From NCBI GenBank assembly GCA_013365365.1, contig JABVXU010000570.1, forward strand, positions 1 to 34,054: DNA of 34,054 nt. Direction: 5' to 3'. Under the pieces are notes generated by a model. It was not told where the DNA came from and ran no database searches. It saw only the letters and a list, made by a program, of their open reading frames with translations. Position numbers and translations under genes: made by a program. Origin of the DNA: Cruorifilaria tuberocauda (Eukaryota > Nematoda > Chromadorea > Rhabditida > Onchocercidae). This document shows positions 1-22,122 of this stretch, in pieces (position 1 is the first letter of the stretch; every line of letters starts with the position of its first letter).

Positions 1-34
1 GTTTTTTTATTAAAATTAAAAATTAAATTAAAAT

Positions 35-115
35 TTTTAAAAGATTAGAAGATTAAAGATTAGAAGATTAAAAGATTAAAGATTAAAAGATTAAGAGATT
101 AAAAGATTAAAATTT
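35..115. repeat. AGATTAA-type short tandem array
   Basis: About nine head-to-tail copies of a 7-10 base unit (AAAGATTA, AGATTAGA, AAAGATTAAG variants) follow one another. The unit is not the nematode telomere repeat TTAGGC. It looks like an ordinary AT-rich minisatellite. Confidence 0.7.
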
Positions 116-1281
116 TTTTTTAGCAACACTAATTCGTTTTTATTTCATCTAAACAATAATAGGAATTTGTTATAGGAATATCTGTTTTTAAAAACGAAAA
201 AAAAGCAGAAAGAAGCAAAAATGAAAAGCTGAAAAGCTAACTTTTTTTTTGTTAGCAAAATGAGAAATAACATATGGCAGAGAAACGTGAAAATCAATAG
301 CAATTTTGTTTATACAACGAGTTTATAAAAAATATGAAATCATATTGGAAATTAAAGCTTAGCATAAGAATCAAAAATCAGAATTTGAAATTAAATAAAA
401 AGAATGATTAATTTAGAAAAATAGTCAACAAACTGCGATATTTTATATGTTGATTGATTGATTGATTTATTCAGATTATTTTTGAATTATTTTGCTTTAA
501 ATTTGCCGACAATTTCAAAAAGTAATTTTTAGTGAAATTTTATTTGCATGAAATTAAATTCTGATAAATTGAATGAAATGTTTTTTGATTTAAATCTAAA
601 TTTTTAGCATAGCCTATAATTCTTCCTCCTCTGTTAGCATGATCAATAATCATTTGACAGGAATGAACTTGATCACTCTTTTTGGCTGCTCATGACTGAT
701 AAATATTGTGAACTTACTCTTATCAGTCATTTATTTCATTGGAAAATTTATGTGTTTTATACGGTAGCAAATAAAGCACGAAATTTCATCTGATAAGCTA
801 CTTCATCATTCCAATTGAGAAGTTCAGTTCATCATCACTGCAAGTGTTTTTCTATTCGAATTCAAAATCAAATAATTGTAGAATAATCGGATAATTTAAA
901 TATTTTATTCATATTTGAATATTTCAATCAGTTCGAAATTTAATTTCATTTTTTGAAATTTTTTGGCAAATATTACTGCTAAAATTTTCACTAAATCATT
1001 TATTTACACCAAACAATTTGCAATTATTTGATAAATAAATATTATAATTAATCAATGGCAGTTTATTTTTGCAAGTTTTCTCTTTCTGGAAATGCCTATA
1101 ATCTAATATAGCATTATTGATTTTTTTTTCTTTACCTAATTAAAATTTTTTAAATTTTGCTTAATCAGGATAATCATTCTTCAAATAATGGTACAATATG
1201 GTACTTTCTGTTGAAGTGATCGGCATATCAAATATTTCGACTATAATAAATGCAAATGATATAATTCTTTAGCTTATACTT

Positions 1282-1374
1282 AATTTAACCTGTGCAAATT
1301 ATATGACTCTTTAACCAGTATTAAATTTAACTTGTGCAAGTGACTTTTAACTCATACGAAATTTAACTTGTGTA
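1282..1374. repeat. Threefold degenerate repeat around AATTTAACTTGTGCAA
   Basis: The core AATTTAACYTGTGYAA occurs three times in direct orientation, starting near 1282, 1324 and 1360, with spacers of about 20-25 bases that also resemble one another (a CTTTTAAC-like element). It reads as a decayed tandem repeat of about 36-41 bases. Confidence 0.6.
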
Positions 1375-1691
1375 AAAAAGAAAAAATTAATTTAATATCT
1401 TTTTGTTTTGACAAAGTGCAATGAAAATCAGTCTAATATGATTTCTAAAAAAGAAATTAATTAATTTATTTTTTTCACTGTAAGTTTAAACGGATACTTT
1501 ACAAAATATTATTTCTATCAATTAAATTTCTTTTTTTTTGGCCCTCTAATATTTTTGGATAAATTTTTGAAAATTTTACCTCTTGATTTAACGATAACAC
1601 TAGTATAAAACAAATCAAGCATAAGCTATATAGTCGTACTGAATCAATCAAGCATAAGCTTTTAGCTATATTAAATTACATGAAAGCATAC

Positions 1692-1697
1692 TTTATT
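1692..1697 (-). terminator. Candidate poly(A) signal of the collagen gene (distal)
   Basis: Minus-strand AATAAA, 124 bases downstream of the TAG stop at 1821-1823. Such hexamers are common by chance in DNA this AT-rich, so position is the only support. Confidence 0.4.
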
Positions 1698-1820
1698 CAA
1701 TTTTATACAATCAGTAAAGTTTACTTAAATTAAAATGTTTTCAATATTTCACTTCAAGCATCGTTTTTGCTTTTGAAAACTTATTGCAGCATTTCGAGAA
1801 ATGATTGAGGAAAAATTTTT

Positions 1821-2066
1821 CTAATGTCGACGTCGTAAACGTGCTGCTAATGCAAGCTTCTTGTAAGGTTGTACCGTTTGTGCTTCATCCGCCTTCCCCT
1901 ACAAATAATACTTTTCTGATTAACTTTAACTTAATACCTTTCTAATTAAAACTTTTGAAAAAGTTTAAAGATTAAAGAATTTCATCAAAATTTTATATAT
2001 GCTAAAAATTTATTACCCTTACTGTGGTACCAGGATAACCGTTTTCTAATTCCTTTCTGTCTTCAC
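1821..2066 (-). other. Last two coding exons of the collagen
   Basis: Exon 8 starts after TTTTTCAG at 2066 and completes a Gly codon begun at 3014. It reads GEDRKELENGYPGTT. Exon 9 starts after TTTGTAG at 1898 and reads GKADEAQTVQPYKKLALAAR, then LRRRH and a TAG stop. Exon 8 has two in-phase donors six bases apart (after 2023, GTAAGG; after 2017, GTAATA); the second would add Val-Arg. The splice signals and unbroken frame support real exons; the link to exon 7 is inference. Confidence 0.7.
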
Positions 2067-4903
2067 CTGAAAAATGAAAAGACAAATAAGACAGGTAAAA
2101 AGTAATTGGAAATTTTATATTTTATTCTAATTCTATGAAAATAAAGTATAAATTTTCATTTTAAATGGAAACATCGAATTTTTGTATTTTCGTGTAAAAA
2201 ATTTATCTTTTTGGAAATTAAATAATTTTAATTTAAAAAGCTTCCAGTTCTATATTTTATTATTTCAAATCAATTCCAATGAATTCCTATTCTTATACAA
2301 TAGATTTTTTTGTATTTGAATAATACTTATACAACAGATTTGTATTGTATTTGAATAATTAATTACTTAATGCTATTGGTCGAAGAAGTTCTTCGAGTTT
2401 AATTAGTAGCTAAACAAATCTTTCCTTTTTTAATTTTTAGCTAAGCTGAAATATTCCTATTTATTTGTGTAATGTTATAGTTAAGTCTAAATTATTTTTA
2501 GGTCTAAGTAATTAAATTCATTTAAATTAAGTTTTCAAATTAGGTTTTTTTTAAATTCATTTAAATTAAGAGACGCTATTTTGTAAAACATTATGAAAAT
2601 AAAAATAAAACTACTTAATAATATAAAGATATTTTTTTTTAAATCTTCACATGCACATTAATATAGAAAGGACAAATATTAATAATAACGATTTTAATTT
2701 ATAAATTAATAAATTAACTAATAAATTAATAATTATTAGTAACAAATATTTATAGCATAAAAATTTGTGATTAATATCAATAAAATTTCCTCGCATTTAT
2801 TTATTTTATCATGATAAATGATGATTTTATCAAGAATAACCATTAAATATGCTCATCATAATTTTTCATATATTTTCCCGTTTATTCATAAGAATTTTTA
2901 TAAATTTTAATTTCAAAAAATCTAAAAATTTAAAATATTTTTTAAAGGGTGAATCATTATTCTATATTGCATTTAGGATTATTCATTATTGATATATTCT
3001 GATAATCATATACCATTTTGCGGACGTATTGCTGGTGGGCTATCAGTAATTTTCGGCACTTCTTCCGGTTTCTTTTCTGGTCCAATTTTCTGATAACCAT
3101 CACCAAGTCCATCGCCATCTTTCTCAGCTTTACTTTCCGTTGGCTGTTTGAAATCATATTCCGCACCATTTCCTTTACCATCTCGTGCCGGACAAGGACA
3201 GTATTCCGCATCAGCACCTAAGGAACAGGAATAGGAATGAATTGTAAAAAATTGTTGAAAAAATATATAATCGTATAATTGAAATCCGTAGTGACATACC
3301 CATCACTCCTGGTAGTCCCATTGGTCCAGGAATGCCCATTGGTCCTTCAATTCCCGTCGGTCCAGGACGTCCAGGTTCTCCAGGTAGTCCTTAATAAAAT
3401 AATAGTTCTCAAAAGCTTTTTAATCAGTCGAAAATTTAAAAATTCCAGCTTATTAGCAAATTTATGATCACCTATTTCGCCTTCATCGCCTCGTTCACCA
3501 GGTGGACCTTGATCTCCTTCTGGTCCTCTTGGTCCAATATCACCTTTTTCTCCAGGCGGTCCACGAGCATATTGATAACCGTCTTGTCCGGGCTGACCTG
3601 TTACACAATATCATTTTATGATATCGAATTATTTTATGATATGAAAATATGCTTTAAGTCGCCTACCAACTTCACCAGGCGGTCCTTGTGGTCCAGGTTG
3701 GCCAATATCACCTTCAGGTCCTTCCTCACCAGCCGCTCCATCACGCCCTTAAAATGCAAAATAAATGTGACGTCTTTAATCATCATTTCTAACAGTGTTC
3801 ATTAAAATTACCTTTAAGACGAAAATATTATCACACTAAAAAAGGAAATTATTTCTTACAGTAGTTTAAAAGGAACATGCACTGGAAACGGTCATCTACA
3901 GTACTTGGAAAGAAATAAAGTTCTTCGATATTTAACTTTTAAATAAATTTCAGATTTTTGCTCTCACCAGGTTTTCCAGGTTCTCCTTTCTCGCCAAATG
4001 GTCCACGTGGTCCTCTTCTTCCCTTGTAGCCTGGTAAACCGGGTCGTCCTGGTGGACATGGTGCACATGGACCTTCTTTCGGACTTTCATACACTCCAGC
4101 AAAACCTTCTTTACCAGGCAATCCATCCATACCGTCCTCTCCTCAAATGCTATATTGTTTAGGATAATTATTGATTGACTTTATCAAAATTTGTGTAATA
4201 CTTCTTCCTCCACTATCATATATCTATGCTTCAATATTTAAACGTTCACAGTAATTTAAAACATCCAATGACCTCTTTCACCCGGTTCACCAGGTGGTCC
4301 AACTGGTCCTCGAGGACAACCATTTCGACCGTTCACACCACTTGGTATTCCACCATTTTCATATCCATTCTTTTTACCATTTGCTTCTTCTTGTTCACCG
4401 TATCCACCACCTCTACCTCCTTCTACACCTTTTCTACCATCATTTTCATCTCCAATTCCATCTATTAAAAAAAAAAAAAAATTAAATTATCGTATCAAAA
4501 AATTTTTTTGATCTTTCTTCAAAATTAATTTCATTGGGAAATAGGAATTTTAATCAATAAATAAATCGATAATAATCAATAATTTATCGACAATAATCAA
4601 TATTTCAAATAATTCATTTTAAATTAGATAAATTCCGAAAATAATCGAGAAATCTCGAATACATTGCTGTGATCTATTTCGTCGAACGGAACGAATTAGC
4701 CGTAACTGATAATTTTCCTTCATTAAATAATTCCAAATTGTATTTGACATAGCTTGATACTGATCACGATGTAGTGATAATTCTTCTTCCATTTGTGCTA
4801 TATCATTTAGAATTACCGGAAATACCAGAATCAATGCAATGAATGCTATTCCGCATGCGGAAGCGGCAACAGTAGCAGGACCATGCAATCGATATTGTTG
4901 CAT
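1821..4903 (-). CDS. Nematode cuticle collagen, nine exons
   Basis: Structural collagen secreted by the hypodermis into the cuticle. Exons (transcript order): 4903-4663, 4461-4273, 4141-3968, 3747-3667, 3597-3472, 3389-3300, 3217-3014, 2066-2023, 1898-1821. The join is open for 408 residues. Residues 1-60 form the cuticle-collagen N-terminal domain with one hydrophobic segment (about 12-32), followed by a basic furin-like site, R71-SVRRNR-R77. A Gly-rich linker leads to Gly-X-Y blocks (about 125-301), broken at 160-166 and 236-240, with cysteines at 129, 169 and 172 (CAPC) and 307 and 309 (YCPCP). The acidic C-terminal region ends in a basic RLRRRH. All introns inside the helix split a Gly codon after its first base, and exons 2-7 are multiples of three. 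The last two exons lie beyond a 947-base intron and are inferred from matching phase (G|GT) and good splice sites. A dpy-2/dpy-10-type member is possible but I cannot assign an orthologue. Confidence 0.93.
2881..2886 (-). terminator. Candidate poly(A) signal for the short collagen form
   Basis: Minus-strand AATAAA, 120 bases past the TGA at 3006-3008 that would end translation if intron 7 were not removed. That product would be 370 aa, ending NGI. Chance occurrence is likely enough that this is only a candidate. Confidence 0.3.
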
Positions 4904-4907
4904 TTTC

Positions 4908-4913
4908 CTGCAG
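4908..4913 (-). promoter_or_regulatory. Probable trans-splice acceptor of the collagen mRNA
   Basis: On the minus strand a T-run followed by ATCCTGCAG sits just before GAAA-ATG. This 3' splice site, four bases from the start codon and with no recognisable coding exon upstream, fits spliced-leader addition as is common in nematodes. It could instead be the acceptor of an unseen 5' non-coding exon. Confidence 0.55.
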
Positions 4914-4971
4914 GATAAAAAAAATAAACGGAATTGATGAAATTGGAATATATTTAAAATTTCCATCAATT

Positions 4972-5190
4972 TAATTTAAGATATTTCTAAATAGGAAATT
5001 TGAAAGAATTGAAATTTTGAAGGCTAGTAGGGTATTTAAATAAATTTTACCTAAATATTTTATTTAAATGCTTCCAATATTGTAATTTAAGATATTTCTA
5101 AACAAGTAATCTGCAAGAATTAAAAATTTTGAAAGACTATAGAATACCTAAATAAATTTTACCTAAATATTTCACTTAAAATGCCAATTT
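4972..5190. repeat. 111-bp tandem duplication upstream of the collagen start
   Basis: Two direct copies (4972-5082 and 5083-about 5190) share TAATTTAAGATATTTCTAA at the start, AAGAATT, and a longer block TAAATAAATTTTACCTAAAT in the same order and spacing. They are diverged, by eye about three-quarters to four-fifths identical. They lie 69-290 bases upstream of the collagen ATG, where promoter elements would be expected. Confidence 0.8.
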
Positions 5191-7834
5191 AATTAGAAAA
5201 AAAATGTACAATTTACAATGTAACATCGAGTATAAATACCAAATCGTATCAACGATTTCAATCCGGTTGTATTGTTTTTCTTTAATCATTTTTTTTTCTC
5301 GATCCTTCTTTTTTATCTATCTATTCGCTGTCCCGTATCTTTTCGTATTTTTCACAAAACAAAATTTAAATAGGAATTCGGTTAAATTGATTAAATCATA
5401 TATCCGGTTACGGTTACATTGTTTATTTTCCTTTTTCCTTTTTCAACTCCTCCCTTCTTTTTTTTCGTCTTCACCAATTTCTTTCTGTCAATTTCATTTA
5501 TTTTTTACTCTTCTCATTTCACCTCAAATTCAATTTTTTTCAAAATGAAACTGATAAATGATCAATGAGGCAAAAGGAATAGAAGTGTGCGATTTGTAAA
5601 AATGAGGGAAAAAGAAAGTAAATGATCAAGAAAAATGATTTTGGAAAAATTTCCGGTTTCATCGATAAATTTTCCCAGTTTTCACCAAAGAAAAAAGAAG
5701 AAAGGGAAACTAATCAATGGAATTTAATAATTTTAAATTTTCAAAATTTATTTTTATCAATGAAATTTAACAATTTAACAACTTAATTGATAAAGATTTG
5801 AAAATTTAAATGTTTTTTTTTTGCAATTTAAAGGAATGAAAAGTGAATGAAATAAGAGAGGTTATTTTCCGTCCATTTTAATTTAAATAAAGATTGAAAC
5901 AATTATTTTCTTGTTTATTTAAAAGAAAAATTAAAATGAATGCGTTCGATTATTTACAAAAAGAAAGAAAGAAACAATAAATAAATTAAACGGATCAAAT
6001 GAATTTTAAAAAGTACACTTTTTTTTTTCAAAAAAAGAAAACAATCTTTTAAAATAGGTCAATGAATTCAAATTTCTTCAACATTTATGCACAAGCAAAA
6101 TCATTTTGAGTTTTTTTTTTTTTTTTTTTTTGGAAAATATAACGAAATATAAATGAAGAATTGATGCTTGTTAATTATGTTTATAATCATTATGATTATA
6201 TTGTGATGATTATAATTATGATGATAAGCAATGCTAAATTGAAATTGAGTAATAACGAAAAATTAAAAGACGATTAGAAATTAATCGGTGAAAATTTTTC
6301 TAATTTTCCTTCTTGGATCTTCAAACAATTTTGGAAATTTCCAAATTGCCTTTAGTTATTTTGGGAATTTCAGCTTTTTCCCTGCATACCTGTTTTTTTT
6401 TCAGTAAAAAATTTATTAAGTAAAATAAAGTAAAATAATAATAGTTATTTTAAGTTATTAAGTTAATAACTGACGTTGAAGTTGTAGTAAGATTTTGAAG
6501 AATCAAAGCAAATATTTTAAATAGCAAAGTGAAGAATTTTGAATTAAAAAAAAAATTCTGAGATTTTTTAGTTTGCCAAATGAATTGTCTGACAAATTTA
6601 TTTTTATTGTTAAAACTTATCAAACAAATAGTCCCTGAAAGATCCAACATTCGTCTAACAATGATATCGATTCGGATATTTAGTGGCTATCTCGAAAATT
6701 GATGAAATATTTATCCTGGAAACTGAATTATGATAAATTATCTGCTCATTTACATTTTAATAAATCTCAATGCTAATTTCATGCATTGTTTTGCAAATTA
6801 GATCTTTAAACTCTTTGATTATTATTTCATCAATTATGTTGCAACATTAAAAATACGCTTTCGCAAATGAAGCTTTAATTAAATTTATATTTCTGCATTT
6901 AATTAGCTTACTTGTCTTTCATTTTAAACCATGTATTGTTAAAATTTAAACATACAAAAAACAACAAGGAAGAGAAAAGATCCAAAAATTTGAATGATAG
7001 CTTTCACGACTGTAATTAGCAAAAAAAAAATTAAAAAAGAATTCTAAAAAGAGAAAAAGCCAAAAATTTCATTTTTTTCTCGTTTAACAAATTCAATTAG
7101 GGGGAAACTGAAAATAACTTCATCATATCATATCATATCACTGGTGTTTGGAATTGCAAGAAGTACCAGATTAGAGAATAACATTAATAAAGCAATTTAT
7201 GCCATTTCAGTAGGTATTTCAAATAATCAATAGAGGCATTTTGAAGGTAAAAAAATTAAATAAAATAAAAAATTATATTTAAATGAATCGAGAAAAGTTG
7301 TATTTAAATGGAATATCTGCAACTTATGATAAATAATCCGTACTTATAATTAATTATAAGTTATTAAATTCATTCATTATCTAACCTAGCATTGATTCAA
7401 TATAAATTCCAACAATATTTATCATTTGCGCAAATAACATTCATCACATTCATATTTGACCTTTATTTCTATAACCATATTAATTATTAACATGGGAAGA
7501 GACGAAATTGAACAAAAGTTCAAGTAATATTTACAGCACTGTATTTCATTACTGACCTATATAATCATCAAAATCTTAACGATAAAAACTAATTAACGAA
7601 ATAACAATAAAACAGCAAACAATCAAAAATAAATGAGGTAGAATACTGTTACATAAAATATTCTCTCCCAGATAGCATTACACTTCGATATGAGCTAAAT
7701 TTAACTTGAAATAGCAACTTATTTTAATCCTAACTTTTAAAAGAATCAAATTTAAATGATTATTACATTGTTCATCGAAAGATTAGTTATTAGATCAAAT
7801 GATTGGAATTATTCACCGAAATAATAAAGAAAAA
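5191..7834. other. Intergenic stretch upstream of the collagen, no gene seen
   Basis: No exon with coding-like codon use and splice sites was found. The open frame at 5204-5548 on the plus strand is Phe/Ser/Leu-rich, as expected from a pyrimidine-rich strand. The stretch also holds a run of about 22 T (6110-6131) and three TCATA copies near 7126-7140. The left part is likely collagen promoter, the right part 3' flank of the next gene. Confidence 0.55.
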
Positions 7835-8881
7835 TTAACTATTTTCTTCTTTGCTTTTTGCCTTATAATTATAATAATCTTCAATTTCTTTTCGTAATGG
7901 TTCATAATAATTCCAGTCGTATTTTGGCTTTTTTGGAATTAATATTTCTGGTAGACCACGTGCTCTCATTCCTTCCGTTTCCTTCCATATCTTGTAATCG
8001 TTTTCCGTATCCAAAATATTTGTTATGAGACATATTGGAATTGTTACTAAACCAGCAAGCCTATAATAATAAATATTCCACCTATATTATTTTTAGTTAT
8101 CTCTCTGATAGTATATCATCTTTTATCATCTCTATGAATAAATTATAAAAAAAATGCAATCAATTAAATTACTATATTATATATATAAAATAAAAAATTA
8201 CTATATATATAAATTACTATATATAAATTACTATCAAAAATAATAGAGATTATAATACTAGTGATTATTTGGAAAATTCATCAAACTTCATTAAGAATTT
8301 CAAATTTCAATTCTCTTATAACACTTACATGCCAGCACGTGGATTCCCTGTAATACCGTAGAAAAAAAAATTCGCCATAGTAAAGCTAATTGTTGTTGAG
8401 ATAACCGTAAGTGGAAAACCTGGATCAGCTTGAAGTTTCTCCTAAATAATGTATGTGATATTCATGGTGAAATAATGATTTTTTGATGATATTAGAAAGA
8501 TGAAAAAAATTTGATGCACTTTTATTTGCAAATGTTATTTAATCATATCAGTGATACTGTTAATCGAAACAAGAAACAAAAATTGAAAAAACAAGAATAA
8601 TAATAAAACTTTTTTAAAGATACTAAAAGAGATCATGAAACAGATTCAACAGTTATTGTCAAACTGTTATTTCATCATTCTACTATGAAGTTTTTTTACC
8701 TACTACTATTAACTCCTACTATTTCTACTACTATTCTACTCTATTAAGTTATTCGTTTCCCTCCCACATTTTTTATTTCTCAATCAAAATCTTCAAATCG
8801 TAAAGTTTAACTAACCTTTATGCCAATTTCACGTGGAGGTTGAACTTGTTCAGTAGATCCATTATCATTTTTTGCAGTCAT
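7835..8881 (-). CDS. Small two-membrane-segment protein, possibly NDUFC2-like
   Basis: Exons (transcript order): 8881-8816, 8441-8329, 8060-7835; 134 aa, ending TAA. Splice sites are good (AAG|GTTAGT, TTTAG|GAG, CAT|GTAAGT, ATAG|GCT) and phases agree. The N-terminus (1-22) is polar, with PPREIGIK. Hydrophobic segments lie at about 32-52 (FPLTVISTTISFTMANFFFY) and 58-76 (AGMLAGLVTIPICLITNIL), joined by a short TGNPR turn. A polar C-terminal tail (77-134) is rich in Lys, Glu, Tyr and Pro. Size, paired membrane segments and a charged C-terminal tail resemble complex I subunit NDUFC2 of the mitochondrial inner membrane, but this is judged from general shape, with no diagnostic motif. Other small mitochondrial or ER membrane proteins remain possible. 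The gene itself is well supported; its function is not. Confidence 0.75.
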
Positions 8882-8903
8882 CTTTAGAAATTTTTATTAC
8901 AAC

Positions 8904-8910
8904 ATTCCAT
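8904..8910 (-). promoter_or_regulatory. Short upstream ORF in the 5' leader of the small membrane protein gene
   Basis: Between the acceptor and the main ATG the leader holds a short frame starting at 8910 and ending TAA at 8884-8886 (MECCNKNF). It is out of frame with the main start and ends two bases before it. Such a uORF could dampen translation, but its use is unknown. Confidence 0.35.
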
Positions 8911-8921
8911 AAAATTAATAA

Positions 8922-8932
8922 CCTGAAAAAAA
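8922..8932 (-). promoter_or_regulatory. Probable trans-splice acceptor of the small membrane protein mRNA
   Basis: Minus strand: nine T followed by CAG, exon starting GTTATT at 8922, 41 bases before the ATG. It is a strong nematode 3' splice site with no coding exon seen upstream, so a spliced leader or an upstream non-coding exon may join here. Confidence 0.5.
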
Positions 8933-10886
8933 AATTGTACAATGCCTAATTTCTAGCATTATTGTGAGCAGAGTTAATTTGAGCAAAATTTATATCAAAA
9001 CAAATGATAAGCTTCGCATGTGACCTTTATCTTCACATATCTTTAAAGGTTATTTACTGTTAAAAATTGGTATCATAGACATTTTATTCTAAGACTAAAC
9101 ATTGTTGATAAAGTTTCGCATGAGACATAATACCTTTGAAGGTAACATTTTTTTTCTAAAATATAATATATATTTTGAAATTTATTTTTATTTTTTAAAA
9201 TATAATATAAAATATATAATACTGAAAAATTCTCCACTTAGTACAACAAAAATACAATGATACTATAAATATTCTTTCCAAATATTACCCACGTAACATA
9301 TATCAATCCTAAATATAGTATTAATAAACTGATTCGTAATATGAAAGCATTTATAGTGCTACTATATTTTCGTGCAATTAACGAATAGTTAATTACTTCA
9401 AACAATCGCAAACTTTTTATTTAATTAATTAATCAAGAAGAATAGGAAAATGTATCATTTAATTAAAACAAACATACAGTATGATTCCCGAATAATTATG
9501 AAACGTATCAATAAGATAATATTTACCATGAAATATTATGCTATCCTTTGAGTAACTAATTCTTTTTCACATCATAGTTGGAAAAGCGAAAATTTCATTC
9601 TTGATGACAAATAATTCAAAATATATTAAACTAAAAAAGGTTGATAGTAGAATAACCTATGTAAATAAAACATTTTACTTACAAACACACGAAATTATAA
9701 TTAAAAATAATTCGAAATGGAAAATCGTTTCCTAATTTAGCAACCAGTACTGTATAATTTTAAAAATTGCAGCCAACTGGTGAAGGGAATTTTATATATA
9801 GCCAAATGATGAAGGGAATTTTATATTTTAGCTTACCGGATTAAAAACAATAGCTTGGAGTAACTTTAGAACATGAAAATGAAAAACTACACATTTTGCA
9901 CTGTTTCAATTTGAGAATGAACAAAATTACTGCACTTCAAATGTACTAAAAATAAAAATATTTCGAATCCTTTTTTCCCTAAAATTAAACCAGAGCTTAT
10001 TTCGCATGAAAATATAAAAATCTCACGGAAAGGCAGTAAATAATAAGAGAATGCATGGATGTAAGATCAAATTTTTTTCTCCTCAATCCGTTAGAAAAAA
10101 GCAAAGCTCAGCCAACATATTACCATAAGCCTGGATAACATGGAAACAATAATTGCAAGCAAAAGGCGGTTTAAAACTTAAAAATTAATTTAAATTTCGA
10201 AATAATAACACTATAAAGAATAGAAAAAAGCATAACAACAGAAAGTTGTTATTTTTTTTCTTTAGAATGAAATATGAATAAAAACTGAAAATGTTCATGA
10301 AAATTTCGAGAAAACTCCATGAAAAAATAACAATTGCGAAACGTTACTAAAATAGCGTTAACAGGAATAAAACATCTGAGCTTTTCTTGCGATTATAAAA
10401 CTGAAGACTATGTTTATGGCAAAACAAGAAATGACTATTATACTAAAATCTAAATAAATAGATAAACATAAAAAATAAATGTAATAATAGGCATCAAGTG
10501 CAAAACATAGAAGCAAAATGAAGAACGAACAAAAAACTAAATGCTAAAACGATAAATCAATGTATTCAAAATAAATCTTTCCATTATGGTCCAGATAATA
10601 ATTGATTTTTTTCAAACTTAGAAGTCAAGAAAAGTAAAATACAGTATCAGTGATTATACTTAATTTAGCCTTAACATATGCGATAAATCGATCGGAAAAG
10701 GAACAATTTGATCTGTATAGAAAATGAATTACTTTTTTTTAAATTATATAAATGCCTTTCTTTGTTTAAATACACATTTTTCCTCTTTATCACAGGAAAA
10801 TAAGCACAACAAGGAAAAAAGGCACTCTGTAATAACTGTTGTATAAACATAAACAAAGATGAAATTTGGGAAAAAAAAGCAGCTAA
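8933..10886. other. Intergenic stretch between two minus-strand genes
   Basis: No gene seen. The right-hand part must hold the kinase 3' UTR; I found no clear AATAAA on the minus strand close to the stop. A 29-bp tandem duplication lies at 9772-9830. The open frame at 10671-10856 has no recognisable content and lies in the probable 3' UTR. Confidence 0.55.
9772..9830. repeat. 29-bp tandem duplication
   Basis: The copies start at 9772 (GCCAACTGGTGAAGGGAATT) and 9801 (GCCAAATGATGAAGGGAATT). Both continue TTATAT and differ at only a few positions. It is a recent-looking local duplication in non-coding DNA. Confidence 0.8.
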
Positions 10887-22095
<11,209 letters not shown>

Positions 22096-22106
22096 AATGT
22101 TATTAT

Positions 22107-22122
22107 GCTAATAATCGAAATA
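22107..22122 (-). promoter_or_regulatory. Acceptor just upstream of the PKN start codon
   Basis: Minus-strand TTTCGATTATTAG precedes CATAATAACATT-ATG. From this acceptor the frame is open into the PKN start (CAT AAT AAC ATT ATG), so the site may accept a spliced leader or a phase-0 upstream exon. Confidence 0.45.

Larger units (their letters stand above)
1..1820. other. AT-rich intergenic stretch, no gene seen
   Basis: I see no coding signal on either strand. It starts with a short AGATTAA-type array, and holds an 11-bp hairpin (692-730), a threefold degenerate repeat (1282-1374) and a 15-bp direct repeat (1613-1660). A minus-strand AATAAA (1692-1697) lies 124 bases past the collagen stop, so part of the right edge is probably collagen 3' UTR. 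Confidence 0.6.

Noticed and set aside
35..115. Telomere-like repeat at the left edge
   Set aside because: The unit is AGATTAA-like, not the nematode telomeric TTAGGC.
3464..3805. Plus-strand 113-aa open frame over the collagen
   Set aside because: It is the antisense shadow of collagen exons 4 and 5; the minus strand reads Gly-X-Y with good splice sites.
5204..5548. Plus-strand 114-aa frame rich in Phe, Ser and Leu
   Set aside because: The composition follows from a pyrimidine-rich strand; it overlaps the edge of no known gene and shows no motif.
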